Of a DNA stretch of 64,000 nucleotides, positions 7,672 to 17,040 are shown one piece after another. A program made the translations under genes and the position numbers. A model generated the notes under the pieces. That model had not been told where the DNA came from. It ran no database searches and worked only from the letters and a program-made list of their open reading frames with translations. The DNA lies in the NCBI RefSeq assembly GCF_017814435.1, contig NZ_JAGJCB010000010.1, positions 1 through 64,000 on the forward strand, in the 5' to 3' direction. The DNA is from Mariniflexile gromovii (lineage in GTDB: Bacteria; Bacteroidota; Bacteroidia; Flavobacteriales; Flavobacteriaceae). Each line of letters opens with the position of its first letter. The first letter of the stretch is position 1.

Positions 7672-9794
7672 TGTCCAGAAAAAATCTTCAACATATTATT
7701 TTAAAGACGGAAGACGGAAGACAAAAGAAACCTACTTTTGAAACTTTTACAACCTCTGAAGGCATTGATGTAAAATCAACCTATTCAAAACAAGACATTG
7801 AAGGTTTAGAACACCTCAATTTTGCCGCTGGTATATCGCCGTACCTACGTGGACCCTACAGTACCATGTACCTTCAAAAACCATGGACTATTAGGCAATA
7901 TGCTGGTTTTTCTACCGCAAAAGAAAGTAATGCTTTTTACAAACGTAATTTGGAAGCTGGACAAAAAGGACTCTCTGTTGCCTTCGATTTAGCAACGCAC
8001 CGCGGGTACGATAGCGACCACGAACGTGTACAGGGTGATGTTGGAAAAGCGGGTGTAGCCATCGATTCGGTGGAAGACATGAAAATTCTTTTCAACCAAA
8101 TTCCGCTCGATAAAATGAGTGTTTCCATGACCATGAATGGTGCTGTTTTGCCCATTATGGCATTCTACATTGTTGCGGCTGAAGAACAAGGTGTAAAATT
8201 AGAACAGCTTTCAGGAACTATCCAAAATGATATTTTAAAGGAATTCATGGTACGCAATACGTACATTTACCCACCTACGGCTTCCATGAAAATCATTGCT
8301 GATATTTTTGAATATACCAGCAAACATATGCCAAAGTTCAACAGCATCAGCATTTCGGGATATCACATGCAGGAAGCTGGCGCTACTTGCGATATTGAAC
8401 TTGCTTACACCCTAGCTAACGGTTTAGAGTATATTAGAAAAGGACTGGATGCAGGCATGGATATTGACACCTTTGCTCCTCGCCTATCCTTCTTTTGGGC
8501 CATTGGCATGAACCATTTTATGGAAATTGCAAAAATGCGCGCTGCACGCATGCTTTGGGCTAAATTGGTGAAACAATTCCACCCAAAAAATGAAAAATCT
8601 CTTATTTTAAGAACACATTGCCAAACCTCTGGATGGAGTTTAACAGAACAAGATCCTTTTAACAACATTGCACGAACTACCATTGAAGCTGCTGCTGCCG
8701 TTTTTGGAGGCACCCAAAGCTTACACACCAATGCTTTAGATGAAGCTATGGCGTTACCAACCGATTTTTCGGCTCGAATTGCCCGAAATACACAACTTTT
8801 TTTACAGAAAGAAACTCAAATAACGAAAACAGTAGATCCATGGGCGGGTAGTTTTTATGTAGAAAAACTAACGCACGACCTAGCTGAAAAGGCATGGGGA
8901 TTAATTGAAGAAATTGAAGCACTTGGTGGCATGACCAAAGCTATTGAAGCTGGCATACCAAAAATGCGTATTGAACAGGCAGCCGCAAAAAAACAAGCCC
9001 GAATCGATTCCAATCAAGATATTATTGTAGGCGTTAATAAATTCAAACTTACAAAAGAAGATACCATCGTTACGCTTGAAGTTGATAACGAAACCGTTCG
9101 TAAACAACAAATGGAACGTTTAAACGCCATTAAAGCTGAAAGAAATGCTGAAAAAGTTAAAGAAGCTTTATCAAAATTAACCGAAGCAGCACGTACAGGC
9201 CAAGAAAATTTACTAGCTTTAGCTATTGAAGCAGCTCGCCAACGTGCAACACTGGGAGAAATTAGTGATGCCCTTGAAGAAGTTTTTGGACGTTATAAAG
9301 CTGAAATAAAATCGTTTTCTGGTGTGTATAGTAAAGAAATAAAAAATGATGCTTCCTTTAAAAAAGCTCAAGAATTAGCAGATACGTTTGCAAAACAAGA
9401 AGGCAGAAGACCTCGTATCATGATTGCAAAAATGGGACAAGATGGTCATGACCGAGGTGCTAAAATAGTAGCGACAGGTTATGCCGATGTTGGTTTTGAT
9501 GTTGATATTGGCCCACTATTTCAAACACCAAAAGAAGTAGCGAAACAAGCCATTGAAAATGATGTACATATTTTAGGTATTTCATCGCAAGCAGCTGGTC
9601 ATAAAACCTTGGTTCCGCAAGTTATTGCTGAACTTAAAAACTACGGTCGCCATGATATTATGGTTATTGTTGGTGGCGTTATTCCAAAACAAGATTATCC
9701 GTTTTTATTAGAAGCTGGCGCTACAGCAGTTTTTGGCCCTGGCACAAAAATTAGTGATGCTGCCATACAGATTTTAGAAATTTTGATTGGTTAA
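7671..9794 (+). CDS. mutB: Methylmalonyl-CoA mutase large (catalytic) subunit
   Basis: 707 residues. The N-terminal barrel carries the family motifs [27 protein letters not shown] and [17 protein letters not shown]. The C-terminal cobalamin domain has DGHDRG at about residues 591-596 (His 593 is the lower axial ligand) and GLSSQ/GG-type contacts ([18 protein letters not shown]). It interconverts methylmalonyl-CoA and succinyl-CoA. The first 25 residues include a segment (KTEDGRQK) encoded by a tandem DNA repeat, see 7703-7727. It overlaps the preceding lipoprotein gene by one base. Confidence 0.97.
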   Translation: MSRKNLQHIILKTEDGRQKKPTFETFTTSEGIDVKSTYSKQDIEGLEHLNFAAGISPYLRGPYSTMYLQKPWTIRQYAGFSTAKESNAFYKRNLEAGQKGLSVAFDLATHRGYDSDHERVQGDVGKAGVAIDSVEDMKILFNQIPLDKMSVSMTMNGAVLPIMAFYIVAAEEQGVKLEQLSGTIQNDILKEFMVRNTYIYPPTASMKIIADIFEYTSKHMPKFNSISISGYHMQEAGATCDIELAYTLANGLEYIRKGLDAGMDIDTFAPRLSFFWAIGMNHFMEIAKMRAARMLWAKLVKQFHPKNEKSLILRTHCQTSGWSLTEQDPFNNIARTTIEAAAAVFGGTQSLHTNALDEAMALPTDFSARIARNTQLFLQKETQITKTVDPWAGSFYVEKLTHDLAEKAWGLIEEIEALGGMTKAIEAGIPKMRIEQAAAKKQARIDSNQDIIVGVNKFKLTKEDTIVTLEVDNETVRKQQMERLNAIKAERNAEKVKEALSKLTEAARTGQENLLALAIEAARQRATLGEISDALEEVFGRYKAEIKSFSGVYSKEIKNDASFKKAQELADTFAKQEGRRPRIMIAKMGQDGHDRGAKIVATGYADVGFDVDIGPLFQTPKEVAKQAIENDVHILGISSQAAGHKTLVPQVIAELKNYGRHDIMVIVGGVIPKQDYPFLLEAGATAVFGPGTKISDAAIQILEILIG
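7703..7727 (+). repeat. Short tandem repeat GACGGAA inside the 5' end of mutB
   Basis: The word GACGGAA(G) occurs twice in tandem with a third partial copy, in frame, and encodes TEDGRQ. The same word recurs in the linker of the gatB-aspS fusion near 60939 and 60960. It resembles the tandem words found between genes in this window. Confidence 0.5.
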
Positions 9795-9816
9795 TAAGCA
9801 AAGGATTACAACTTTC

Positions 9817-10128
9817 CTATTTCTGGAAATTTTCAGAACCCCATGTATCTAAACTTCTTAAAATAGTTTCAAGAGATTGTCCTTTATCACTTAGTTTGTA
9901 TTCAACTCTAGGAGGTACAACTGGGAAAATTTTTCTAACAATAAGACCATCTTGCTCTAACTCCCTCACACTTTGTGTAAACATTTTGTTTGAAATTCCT
10001 GGTACTTTTTTTTGCAACACTCCCGAACGTAAAGAGCCTTCAAGTAAATGAAACAATATTAAAGGTTTCCATTTTGTCCCAATTAAATTCATGGTATAAT
10101 GAAGTGTGCACTCATTATTTTCATTCAT
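9817..10128 (-). CDS. HxlR-family transcriptional regulator
   Basis: 103 residues, typical for the family. The winged helix reads CTLHYTMNLIGTKWKPLILFHLLEGSLRSGVLQKKVPGISNKMFTQSVRELEQDGLIVRK, then PPRVEYKLSDKGQSLETIL, the usual HxlR wing and dimer helix. Family members are small, often redox- or aldehyde-responsive DNA-binding proteins that control a divergent neighbour. It is divergent from the glyoxalase-fold gene at 10249 with a 120-base shared promoter region, so that gene is the likely target. Confidence 0.92.
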   Translation of the reverse strand: MNENNECTLHYTMNLIGTKWKPLILFHLLEGSLRSGVLQKKVPGISNKMFTQSVRELEQDGLIVRKIFPVVPPRVEYKLSDKGQSLETILRSLDTWGSENFQK

Positions 10129-10248
10129 TTAAACATTATAATTAATTGATAATCCACATTTTACCCTTTTTAGTAAGTATATTACTTTTAAGTAAGTTAT
10201 TGCTTATAAAGCAAATATATACGTATTTTGCATAATAAATTCAAAATT

Positions 10249-10761
10249 ATGAAATTAAATAAAGATTATCCGAAATCATTTTCACACATTGGCATTACCG
10301 TTCCAAATATCAATGAAGCCGTTACATTCTATTCTGAAGTTATGGGATGGTATGTAATTATGGAACCTTCCAAAGTAAAAAAAGAAAACGACACCGCCAT
10401 TGGACAGATGTGTATAGACGTTTTTGGTGAAGATTGGGAATATTTCGAAATTGCGCATTTAGCAACATCCGATGGCATTGGAATCGAATTATTTTCCTTT
10501 CCAAACGGTGTAAAAAAAGCTCCCGATTTTAACCCTTTCAATACCGGTTTATTTCATTTTTGCGTTCAAGATCCAAATATTGAAGGATTAATTGAAAAAA
10601 TTGTGGCTCATGGCGGTAAACAAAGAATGCCTATTAGGGCTTATTATCCTGGCGATAAGCCATACAGAATGTGCTATGTTGAAGATCCCTTCGGAATTGT
10701 TTTTGAAGTTTACACACACAGTTATGAATTAACATATTCATCTGGGGCTTATGCCAATTAA
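10249..10761 (+). CDS. VOC-superfamily (glyoxalase/dioxygenase fold) protein
   Basis: 170 residues from the ATG at 10249; an upstream in-frame TTG at 10228 would sit in the promoter-like ACGTATTTTG stretch and is unlikely. The two VOC modules are visible: SHIGITVPNINEAVTFYSEVMGW at the start, then GLFHFCVQDPNIEGLIEKI and YVEDPFGIVFEVYTHS with metal-ligand His/Glu candidates. Members include glyoxalases, ring-cleaving dioxygenases and resistance proteins; the substrate here is unknown. Pairing with a divergent HxlR regulator suggests detoxification induced by a reactive compound (inference). Confidence 0.85.
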   Translation: MKLNKDYPKSFSHIGITVPNINEAVTFYSEVMGWYVIMEPSKVKKENDTAIGQMCIDVFGEDWEYFEIAHLATSDGIGIELFSFPNGVKKAPDFNPFNTGLFHFCVQDPNIEGLIEKIVAHGGKQRMPIRAYYPGDKPYRMCYVEDPFGIVFEVYTHSYELTYSSGAYAN

Positions 10762-10789
10762 AATGGGTGGTAAAACATCTAAATTGATA

Positions 10790-10829
10790 AAAAAAGCCAA
10801 TCTTCTAAATTTAGGAGATTGGCTTTTTC
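10790..10829. terminator. Intrinsic terminator after the VOC gene
   Basis: A long nearly perfect inverted repeat (AAAAAGCCAATCTTCTAAA / TTTAGGAGATTGGCTTTTT) with an A-run on one side and a T-run on the other. The stretch from here to parA at 11029 shows no gene. Confidence 0.8.
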
Positions 10830-11028
10830 ATAAATTATAAATAGAATAATTTATTATTTTTCAAATTATGCCTTAAAAACCGACAACAAACTATCGAAAT
10901 CTCGTTGAAACACCTACAAATTTAAAATAAATTGAGTTTAATTATGGCTTTATTAATCTGTTAACAATTTGGGTTTTTATTCCTCATAAATAATTGTATT
11001 TTTACCGTTCATAAAACCAAATCAATTA

Positions 11029-11793
11029 ATGGGTAAAATCATTGCAATTGCAAATCAAAAAGGAGGCGTTGGAAAAACAACAACATCCATAAATCTAGCT
11101 GCTTCACTAGGTGTTCTAGAAAAAAAAGTCTTACTTATCGATGCTGACCCTCAAGCAAATGCAACTTCCGGAATAGGAATTGACGTAGACTCAATAGAAA
11201 TAGGTACGTACCAACTTTTAGAACATTCAAGTTCTGTAAAGGATGCTATTTTAAAAACAGAAACGCCAAATCTAGATATTATTCCAGCGCATATAGACTT
11301 AGTAGCTATTGAAATAGAATTAGTTGACAAAGAGTCTAGAGAGTATATGCTGAAAAAAGCTTTGGCAGAAATTAAAGACGATTACGATTATATTTTAATT
11401 GATTGTGCACCGTCTTTAGGCTTATTAACACTAAATGCCCTAACAGCTGCCGATGCCGTTATAATACCTATACAGTGCGAATATTTTGCGCTTGAAGGGT
11501 TAGGAAAACTTTTAAACACCATCAAAAGTGTTCAAAAAATACACAATCCAGAATTGGACATAGAAGGTTTATTGCTAACCATGTACGATTCTCGCTTAAG
11601 ATTGTCTAACCAAGTAGTTGAAGAAGTTCAAAAACATTTTAACGATATGGTATTCCAAACCATTATACAACGAAATGTAAAATTAAGTGAAGCACCAAGT
11701 TTTGGAGAAAGCATCATCAATTACGATGCGGCCAGTAAAGGCGCTTCAAACTACTTAAGTTTGGCAAAAGAAATTATAAACAAAAACGCTTAA
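11029..11793 (+). CDS. parA: Chromosome partitioning ATPase ParA/Soj
   Basis: 254 residues. Deviant Walker A KGGVGKTT at residues 11-18 with the signature first Lys, DADPQANAT (A' box) and YILIDCAPSLGLLTLNAL (Walker B). The ATPase drives segregation of ParB-bound origin regions. parB follows after 2 bases, and this is the start of the parA-parB-DUF5683-dapB-lepB cluster. No parS consensus site (TGTTNCACGTGNAACA) was found in the window by eye. Confidence 0.97.
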   Translation: MGKIIAIANQKGGVGKTTTSINLAASLGVLEKKVLLIDADPQANATSGIGIDVDSIEIGTYQLLEHSSSVKDAILKTETPNLDIIPAHIDLVAIEIELVDKESREYMLKKALAEIKDDYDYILIDCAPSLGLLTLNALTAADAVIIPIQCEYFALEGLGKLLNTIKSVQKIHNPELDIEGLLLTMYDSRLRLSNQVVEEVQKHFNDMVFQTIIQRNVKLSEAPSFGESIINYDAASKGASNYLSLAKEIINKNA

Positions 11794-11795
11794 TT

Positions 11796-12707
11796 ATGGC
11801 TAAGGCAATTAAAAAACAAGCTTTAGGAAGAGGTTTATCGGCACTTTTAAAAGACCCAAGCAACGACATACAAACTGCACAAGATAAAAATGCAGATAAA
11901 GTTGTTGGGAATATTATTGAATTAGATATTGAATTTATTGAAGTTAACCCATTTCAACCGCGTACCAATTTCAGTGAAGAATCACTACGCGAATTAGCTT
12001 CATCTATAAAAGAATTGGGCATTATTCAGCCTATAACTGTTAGAAAATTAGGCTTTAACCAGTACCAATTGGTATCGGGTGAACGTCGTTTTAGAGCTTC
12101 AAAATTAATTGGGTTAGAAACCATTCCTGCATACATTCGTATAGCAAACGATCAAGAATCGTTGGAAATGGCTTTGGTTGAAAACATTCAACGTCAAGAT
12201 TTAGACCCTATTGAAATTGCCTTATCATACCAACGTTTAATTGACGAAATCAATTTAACACAAGAACAAATGAGCGAACGTGTTGGTAAAAAACGTTCAA
12301 CCATTACCAACTATTTGCGTTTATTAAAATTAGACCCTATCATTCAAACAGGAATGCGTGATGGATTTATTTCCATGGGGCATGGCCGTGCTTTAATTAC
12401 CGTTGAAGATACTAGTATTCAATTGGATATTTACGAAAAAGTGCTTTCAAACGAATTATCGGTTAGAGATACTGAAAACCTAGTTCGCAACTACAATACA
12501 ACGCAAGAAGTAAAAGTTGCTCCTAAAAAAGAGGAGGGAGAAATTACTCCAAACCACATAAAAGAGGGCATTAAAGCTTTTTCGGAATACTTTGGGCATA
12601 AAATAGACGTTAAAGTCTCTAAGAATGGAAAAGGAAAAATTACCATTCCGTTTCATTCTGAAGAAGATTTTAATCGTATTAAAAAATTAGTTGAAGGTGC
12701 CAAATAA
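11796..12707 (+). CDS. parB: Chromosome partitioning protein ParB/Spo0J
   Basis: 303 residues. The ParB/Srx nuclease-fold domain (CTP-binding in this family) contains FQPRTNF, LVSGERRFRA (about residues 92-101) and AYIRIANDQESLEMALVENIQRQDL. The central helix-turn-helix reads LTQEQMSERVGKKRSTITNYLRLLKL, followed by the C-terminal dimerisation region. It binds parS and loads the segregation complex. Its last codons overlap the likely start of the next gene. Confidence 0.96.
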   Translation: MAKAIKKQALGRGLSALLKDPSNDIQTAQDKNADKVVGNIIELDIEFIEVNPFQPRTNFSEESLRELASSIKELGIIQPITVRKLGFNQYQLVSGERRFRASKLIGLETIPAYIRIANDQESLEMALVENIQRQDLDPIEIALSYQRLIDEINLTQEQMSERVGKKRSTITNYLRLLKLDPIIQTGMRDGFISMGHGRALITVEDTSIQLDIYEKVLSNELSVRDTENLVRNYNTTQEVKVAPKKEEGEITPNHIKEGIKAFSEYFGHKIDVKVSKNGKGKITIPFHSEEDFNRIKKLVEGAK

Positions 12708-13311
12708 ACTCTTTATAGCTACTCTATTTTCACTATTAATTTGCTGCTTAGTAACAGCACAAGAAAAAAACAACAAAGAAGAAGAGATTACCAATGCTAT
12801 TGTTGCCGATTCCATTATAGAAATTAAAAACTCCTACAATCCGCTTTCGCCTGCAAAAGCCGCTTTTTACTCGGCTGTGTTACCTGGTTTGGGGCAAGCT
12901 TACAACAAAAGATATTGGAAAATTCCTTTAGTTTATGGTGGATTGGCTACAGGTATCTATTTCTACTCAACCAACAACAAAGAATACAACCGCTATAGAG
13001 ATGCTTATAAAAGTAGACTTGCAGGTTTAACTACCGATGAATTTTACTATGATGCCGAAGGTGTCCAACTAACGACACCTCGTGTGTCTACAGATGGTTT
13101 ACAACGCGGACAAAAATTCTATAAAAAAAACAAAGAAATTTCGCTTTTGGTAACACTTGGCATTTATGCCCTTAATATTATAGACGCCAATGTTGATGCG
13201 CATTTAATGCAATTTAATGTGGATGAAAACCTATCTTTGGCACCACATTATAGAATCAATGAGATTGATGCAACAAGCAATCTCGGGTTAACTTTAAATT
13301 TTAAATTTTAG
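12691..13311 (+). CDS. DUF5683 family protein, exported or membrane
   Basis: 206 residues. A signal peptide (NKLFIATLFSLLICCLVTAQ) is followed by NPLSPAKAAFYSAVLPGLGQAYNKRYWKIPLVYGG, the conserved core of DUF5683, and predicted membrane segments. No ATG lies before the signal peptide. The start must be TTG at 12691 or GTG at 12697, both inside the end of parB, which implies translational coupling. The function of the family is unknown. It is regularly found between parB and dapB in flavobacteria. Confidence 0.85.
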   Translation: MKVPNKLFIATLFSLLICCLVTAQEKNNKEEEITNAIVADSIIEIKNSYNPLSPAKAAFYSAVLPGLGQAYNKRYWKIPLVYGGLATGIYFYSTNNKEYNRYRDAYKSRLAGLTTDEFYYDAEGVQLTTPRVSTDGLQRGQKFYKKNKEISLLVTLGIYALNIIDANVDAHLMQFNVDENLSLAPHYRINEIDATSNLGLTLNFKF

Positions 13312-13349
13312 CCCATTATGGGCATTTTGCAAATTAAAACTATAAATAA

Positions 13350-14054
13350 ATGAAAATAGCGCTACTTGGATACGGAAAAATGGGAAAAACCATTGAGCAA
13401 ATAGCTATTAAACGCGGGCATACCATTGTTTTGACCGTTGATAAAGATGATGAAGAGTATGATATTACCAAAGCTGATGTTGCTATCGATTTCAGTATTC
13501 CAACGGTGGCTTTTGATAATATTTCAAACTGCATCAACCATAATGTTCCCGTAATTTCTGGAACTACGGGTTGGTTAGAAAATTACGATAATGCGGTTGC
13601 TTTGTGCAAAGAAAAGAAAGGGGCGTTTATTTACGCTTCAAATTACAGTTTAGGTGTTAACATTTTTTTCGAGCTTAATAAAACCTTGGCAAAAATGATG
13701 ACCACTTTAAAACAGTACAACGTTTCTATGGAAGAAATCCATCATACACAAAAACTGGACGCTCCAAGTGGAACCGCTATTTCTTTAGCGAATGATATTA
13801 TTGCAAATAATGCCAACTACGATGCTTGGAAATTGGACGAAGCCGCTGAAAAAACCATTCCTATTGTAGCAAAACGTATTGAAGATGTTCCAGGAACACA
13901 CACCGTTAATTATGAAAGCGAAGTAGATACTATTACTATAGAACACGTAGCTCATACACGCCAAGGTTTTGCTTTAGGTGCTGTTATAGCTGCTGAATGG
14001 ATTGCAGGAAAAACAGGTGTTTTCACTATGAACGATGTGTTAAATATTGGTTAA
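13350..14054 (+). CDS. dapB: 4-hydroxy-tetrahydrodipicolinate reductase
   Basis: 234 residues, a little shorter than the E. coli enzyme but usual in this phylum. The N-terminal Rossmann fold has LGYGKMGKTIE. The catalytic segment EEIHHTQKLDAPSGTA (about residues 127-142) carries the two His and the Lys of the active site. It reduces hydroxy-tetrahydrodipicolinate with NAD(P)H in lysine and diaminopimelate synthesis. Confidence 0.96.
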   Translation: MKIALLGYGKMGKTIEQIAIKRGHTIVLTVDKDDEEYDITKADVAIDFSIPTVAFDNISNCINHNVPVISGTTGWLENYDNAVALCKEKKGAFIYASNYSLGVNIFFELNKTLAKMMTTLKQYNVSMEEIHHTQKLDAPSGTAISLANDIIANNANYDAWKLDEAAEKTIPIVAKRIEDVPGTHTVNYESEVDTITIEHVAHTRQGFALGAVIAAEWIAGKTGVFTMNDVLNIG

Positions 14055-14115
14055 TCCTTACAAAACAAGTAACAGCTTGATTAAGTTTAACTACTAAAAA
14101 TAAAAAAATACGATT

Positions 14116-15687
14116 ATGACTTTGATGCAATGGTTTATTTTCATCTTAATTATTCAAGTAATACATGGTTTAGGCACTTGGAAATTATACATTAAAGCAG
14201 GAAGACAAGCATGGGAAGCCTTTGTACCTGTGTATAATGGTGTTGTTTTAATGAAAATCATTAATCGTCCGTGGTGGTGGGTCATTCTTTTATTTTTACC
14301 CATAGTTAACCTCATTATGTTAGCTGTTGTTTGGGTAGAAACCGCTAGAAGTTTTGGCAAAAACGCAACTTTAGACACGTTTTTAGCTGTTATAACTTTA
14401 GGATTTTATAATTACTACTTAAACTATGTCACCGATGTTACATACATTGAAAACAGAAGCTTACAACCAAAGTCTGATGTGGGAGACTGGGTAAGCTCTA
14501 TTCTTTTTGCTATTGTAGCCGCCACTATAGTTCACACCTATTTCATTCAACCGTTTACCATTCCATCATCATCTTTAGAAAAATCGTTGTTGGTTGGCGA
14601 TTTTCTATTTGTTAGCAAGTTTCATTATGGTGCCAGAGTACCTATGACAACCGTTGCTGCTCCTATGGTACACGATACCATTCCGGGGTTAAAAAAGAAA
14701 TCCTATTTGTTTGATGACCATAAAGAAAGTAGTTCTTGGAAAAATAAATTACAACTACCTTACCTTAGAATTCCAGGGTTTGAAGACATAGAAAGAAACG
14801 ATATTGTAGTTTTCAACCAACCAGCCGATACACTGTTGGATATGAATGATTTTCATCCAGACAGAAACTATTACAAGCCTATTGACAAAAAAACAAATTT
14901 AGTAAAACGTTGTGTGGGTATTGCTGGTGATTCTTTAGAAGTCCGTGAAGGTTTTGTTTACATCAACGGAAAGAAAAACGAATTACCAGATAGAGCACAT
15001 TTGCAATTTAGCTACTTTGTACAGCCAAAAACATCGCAATTCAATCCGCTTTTCCTAAAGGAACGTTATGATATTACAGATGGTTTCGGCATTATAAACG
15101 ACCAAAACACCTATTATTTCTCTGCGATTTCAGATGAAGCTTTAGCTAAATTTAAGGACAATCCTAACGTAGTAAGCATCACACCAAATATTCAAGAAAA
15201 AGGTGTTAGGGATGCTAATATTTTTCCTCACGACCCAAATTATAATTGGAACGTAGACTTTTTTGGTCCGTTATATATACCAGAAAAAGGAAAAACCATC
15301 GATATTGATTTAAAAGTTTTACCACTTTACAAACGTGTTATTACCGAATACGAAGGCAATACATTACAGGTAAAAGGCAATCAAATTTTAATCAATGGTG
15401 AAGTAGCCACTACCTATACCTTTAAACAAAATTACTATTGGATGATGGGTGATAACCGCCACAATTCCATAGATGCCAGAGCTTGGGGCTTTGTACCTTT
15501 CGACCACGTAGTGGGGAAACCTGTATTTATTTGGATGAGTTGGGATGGAAAAAAACCACGTTGGGATCGTTTCTTTACAACCGTTAGTGGTGAAGGCAAA
15601 GCAACTTCATACCTTATTCCTTTTCTTGTATTATTGTTAGGATGGATTGGTTTTAACAAATGGAGAGCTAGGAGGATGAATAGTTGA
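14116..15687 (+). CDS. lepB: Signal peptidase I with N-terminal DUF5684-type membrane domain
   Basis: 523 residues, much longer than a typical LepB. Residues 1 to about 110 form a multi-span membrane domain (WFIFILIIQVIHGLGTWKLY, FVPVYNGVVLMKIINRPWWW) of the DUF5684 type. The S26 peptidase part follows. The nucleophile Ser153 is in IPSSSLEKSL, the general-base Lys264 in VKRCVGIAGDS, and the box GDNRHNSIDARAWGFVP is near the end. A membrane segment closes the C-terminus. It cleaves signal peptides at the outer face of the inner membrane. A long insert between the Lys box and the GDN box is usual in Bacteroidota. Confidence 0.95.
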   Translation: MTLMQWFIFILIIQVIHGLGTWKLYIKAGRQAWEAFVPVYNGVVLMKIINRPWWWVILLFLPIVNLIMLAVVWVETARSFGKNATLDTFLAVITLGFYNYYLNYVTDVTYIENRSLQPKSDVGDWVSSILFAIVAATIVHTYFIQPFTIPSSSLEKSLLVGDFLFVSKFHYGARVPMTTVAAPMVHDTIPGLKKKSYLFDDHKESSSWKNKLQLPYLRIPGFEDIERNDIVVFNQPADTLLDMNDFHPDRNYYKPIDKKTNLVKRCVGIAGDSLEVREGFVYINGKKNELPDRAHLQFSYFVQPKTSQFNPLFLKERYDITDGFGIINDQNTYYFSAISDEALAKFKDNPNVVSITPNIQEKGVRDANIFPHDPNYNWNVDFFGPLYIPEKGKTIDIDLKVLPLYKRVITEYEGNTLQVKGNQILINGEVATTYTFKQNYYWMMGDNRHNSIDARAWGFVPFDHVVGKPVFIWMSWDGKKPRWDRFFTTVSGEGKATSYLIPFLVLLLGWIGFNKWRARRMNS

Positions 15688-15698
15688 TACGTTTATTC

Positions 15699-15730
15699 GT
15701 TGATTTGTTGATTTGTTGATTTGTTGAAAT
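15699..15730. repeat. 8-base tandem repeat GTTGATTT flanking the S23-type gene (left side)
   Basis: Three perfect tandem copies of GTTGATTT (15699-15722) plus a degenerate fourth fill the 41 bases between the lepB stop and the next start codon. A complementary array (AAATAAAC twice, then a CATCAACAAATG-like stretch) lies at the 3' end of the next gene, about 16078-16107. The gene is therefore bordered by inverted arrays of one word. Confidence 0.7.
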
Positions 15731-16091
15731 GTATACTTATAGTTTTGAAAAATTGGAAGTTTGGATTGAAGCGAAAAAGCTATCCAAAGATATTTACACA
15801 ATTACCAGTAAATTTTCACCCGACGAAAAATTTGGGTTAACTTCTCAATTGAGAAGAGCTTCTATTTCTATTTGTTCAAATATTGCTGAAGGGTCTGCAA
15901 GAAAAACCAATAAAGACAAAGCACATTTCACAATAATGGCTTTCAGTTCTGCTGTTGAAGTATTAAATCAAATTATAATTTCTTATGAACTAGATTTTAT
16001 TGATTTAGATGCATATACTGCTTTGAGAGAACAAATTGAAAGTATAACTAATAAGTTGAATGCGTTACGAAACTATCAAATAAACAAATAA
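15729..16091 (+). CDS. Four-helix bundle protein of the S23 / 23S rRNA-intervening-sequence family
   Basis: 120 residues. Typical family motifs: FEKLEVWIEAKKLSKDIYTIT, EKFGLTSQLRRASISICSNIAEG (about residues 38-60) and FSSAVEVLNQIIISYELDFI. Members form pentameric four-helix bundles. Relatives sit in 23S rRNA intervening sequences, and the Avd accessory protein of diversity-generating retroelements has the same fold. Function in free-standing genes is not known. The gene sits between lepB and wbqC, with short repeats on both sides and its stop codon inside the right-hand array, which looks like an insertion. Confidence 0.88.
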   Translation: MYTYSFEKLEVWIEAKKLSKDIYTITSKFSPDEKFGLTSQLRRASISICSNIAEGSARKTNKDKAHFTIMAFSSAVEVLNQIIISYELDFIDLDAYTALREQIESITNKLNALRNYQINK

Positions 16092-16103
16092 ACGCATCAA
16101 CAA

Positions 16104-16727
16104 ATGAACATCATACTCCACCCCACATACTTCCCAAACATAGCGCATTTTGTTGCCATAGCAAATGCCGACCATGTAGTGTTTGAGGTTGATGATAATT
16201 TTTTAAAGCAAACCTACCGAAACCGTAGCTATATTTACGGTGCCAATGGTAAACTCGCTTTAAACATTCCTGTTGTTCATACACAAAAGAACAGGCAAAA
16301 GTATCGGGATGTTAAAATTTTTAATGAAGAAAACTGGCAAAGCAATCATTGGAAATCGTTACTTTCAGCCTACAGAACTTCGCCCTTTTTTGAATATTAT
16401 GAAGATGAGCTTCAACCGTTATTCAACGTAAAAGCCGATTATATTTTAAACTATAATTTAAAGTGTTACGAGGTTATTTGCGAATGCTTGCAATTGGATA
16501 TACAGACTTCAAAATCTGAAATTTATCAAAAGGAGATTTCTAATACAACAGATTTTAGACCCTTAGTGAACGCTAAGAAAGAGCAACCGCAACAATTTGA
16601 TGCCTACACCCAAGTTTTTAGTGATAAACACGGATTTATCCCTAATTTAAGTATTTTAGACTTGCTATTTAACGAAGGTCCAAACGCACTTAATTACTTA
16701 GAATCTCAAACCATAACCCTTCAATAA
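16104..16727 (+). CDS. WbqC-like family protein
   Basis: 207 residues. The start HPTYFPNIAHFVAIANADHVVFEVDDNF and the following YRNRSYIYGANGKLALNIPV match the WbqC-like family, with KSLLSAYRTSPFFEYYEDEL further on. WbqC proteins are linked to surface sugar or glycolipid transfer in some bacteria, but biochemical evidence is thin. The ATG lies within the repeat tract that ends the preceding gene. The stop overlaps the next start by one base. Confidence 0.85.
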   Translation: MNIILHPTYFPNIAHFVAIANADHVVFEVDDNFLKQTYRNRSYIYGANGKLALNIPVVHTQKNRQKYRDVKIFNEENWQSNHWKSLLSAYRTSPFFEYYEDELQPLFNVKADYILNYNLKCYEVICECLQLDIQTSKSEIYQKEISNTTDFRPLVNAKKEQPQQFDAYTQVFSDKHGFIPNLSILDLLFNEGPNALNYLESQTITLQ

Positions 16728-17035
16728 TGTTACAAACTGTAGCACATTACGGTTGCCATTTTTTATTACCGCTAGCGGTTGCTTTGGTTTTTTATAAACA
16801 GAATTGGAAATACGCCTACCTCATCATGGTTTTAGGTATGCTGATTGATTTGGACCACCTATTGGCAAACCCTATTTTCGACCCAAACCGGTGTAGTATT
16901 GGGTTTCATCCTTTACACTCTAGTTTTGCGATTTTGTTTTATATATTTTTATGCTTCCCCAAGAAATCACGCTTGGTGGGTTTGGGTTTGGTAATCCATA
17001 TTATTGCTGATATGGTAGATTGTGCTTTGATGTAA
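16727..17035 (+). CDS. DUF6122 family membrane protein
   Basis: 102 residues with three or four membrane segments. It contains HYGCHFLLPL, DLDHLLANPIFDPNRCSIGFHPLHS and HIIADMVDC. The His and Asp pattern resembles YdjM-type membrane-bound metal-dependent hydrolases. It starts within the wbqC-like stop codon (TAATG), so the two are coupled. Function unknown. Confidence 0.82.
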   Translation: MLQTVAHYGCHFLLPLAVALVFYKQNWKYAYLIMVLGMLIDLDHLLANPIFDPNRCSIGFHPLHSSFAILFYIFLCFPKKSRLVGLGLVIHIIADMVDCALM

Positions 17036-17040
17036 TTTCA

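Noticed and set aside
11029-12707. Search for parS near parA and parB
   Set aside because: No sequence close to TGTTNCACGTGNAACA was seen; the TGAAACGTTTCA palindrome inside gyrB near 51590 is a different motif.
15699-15730. Repeat array considered as CRISPR
   Set aside because: The 8-base units are directly adjacent with no spacers and no cas genes are present; same for the other tandem arrays.
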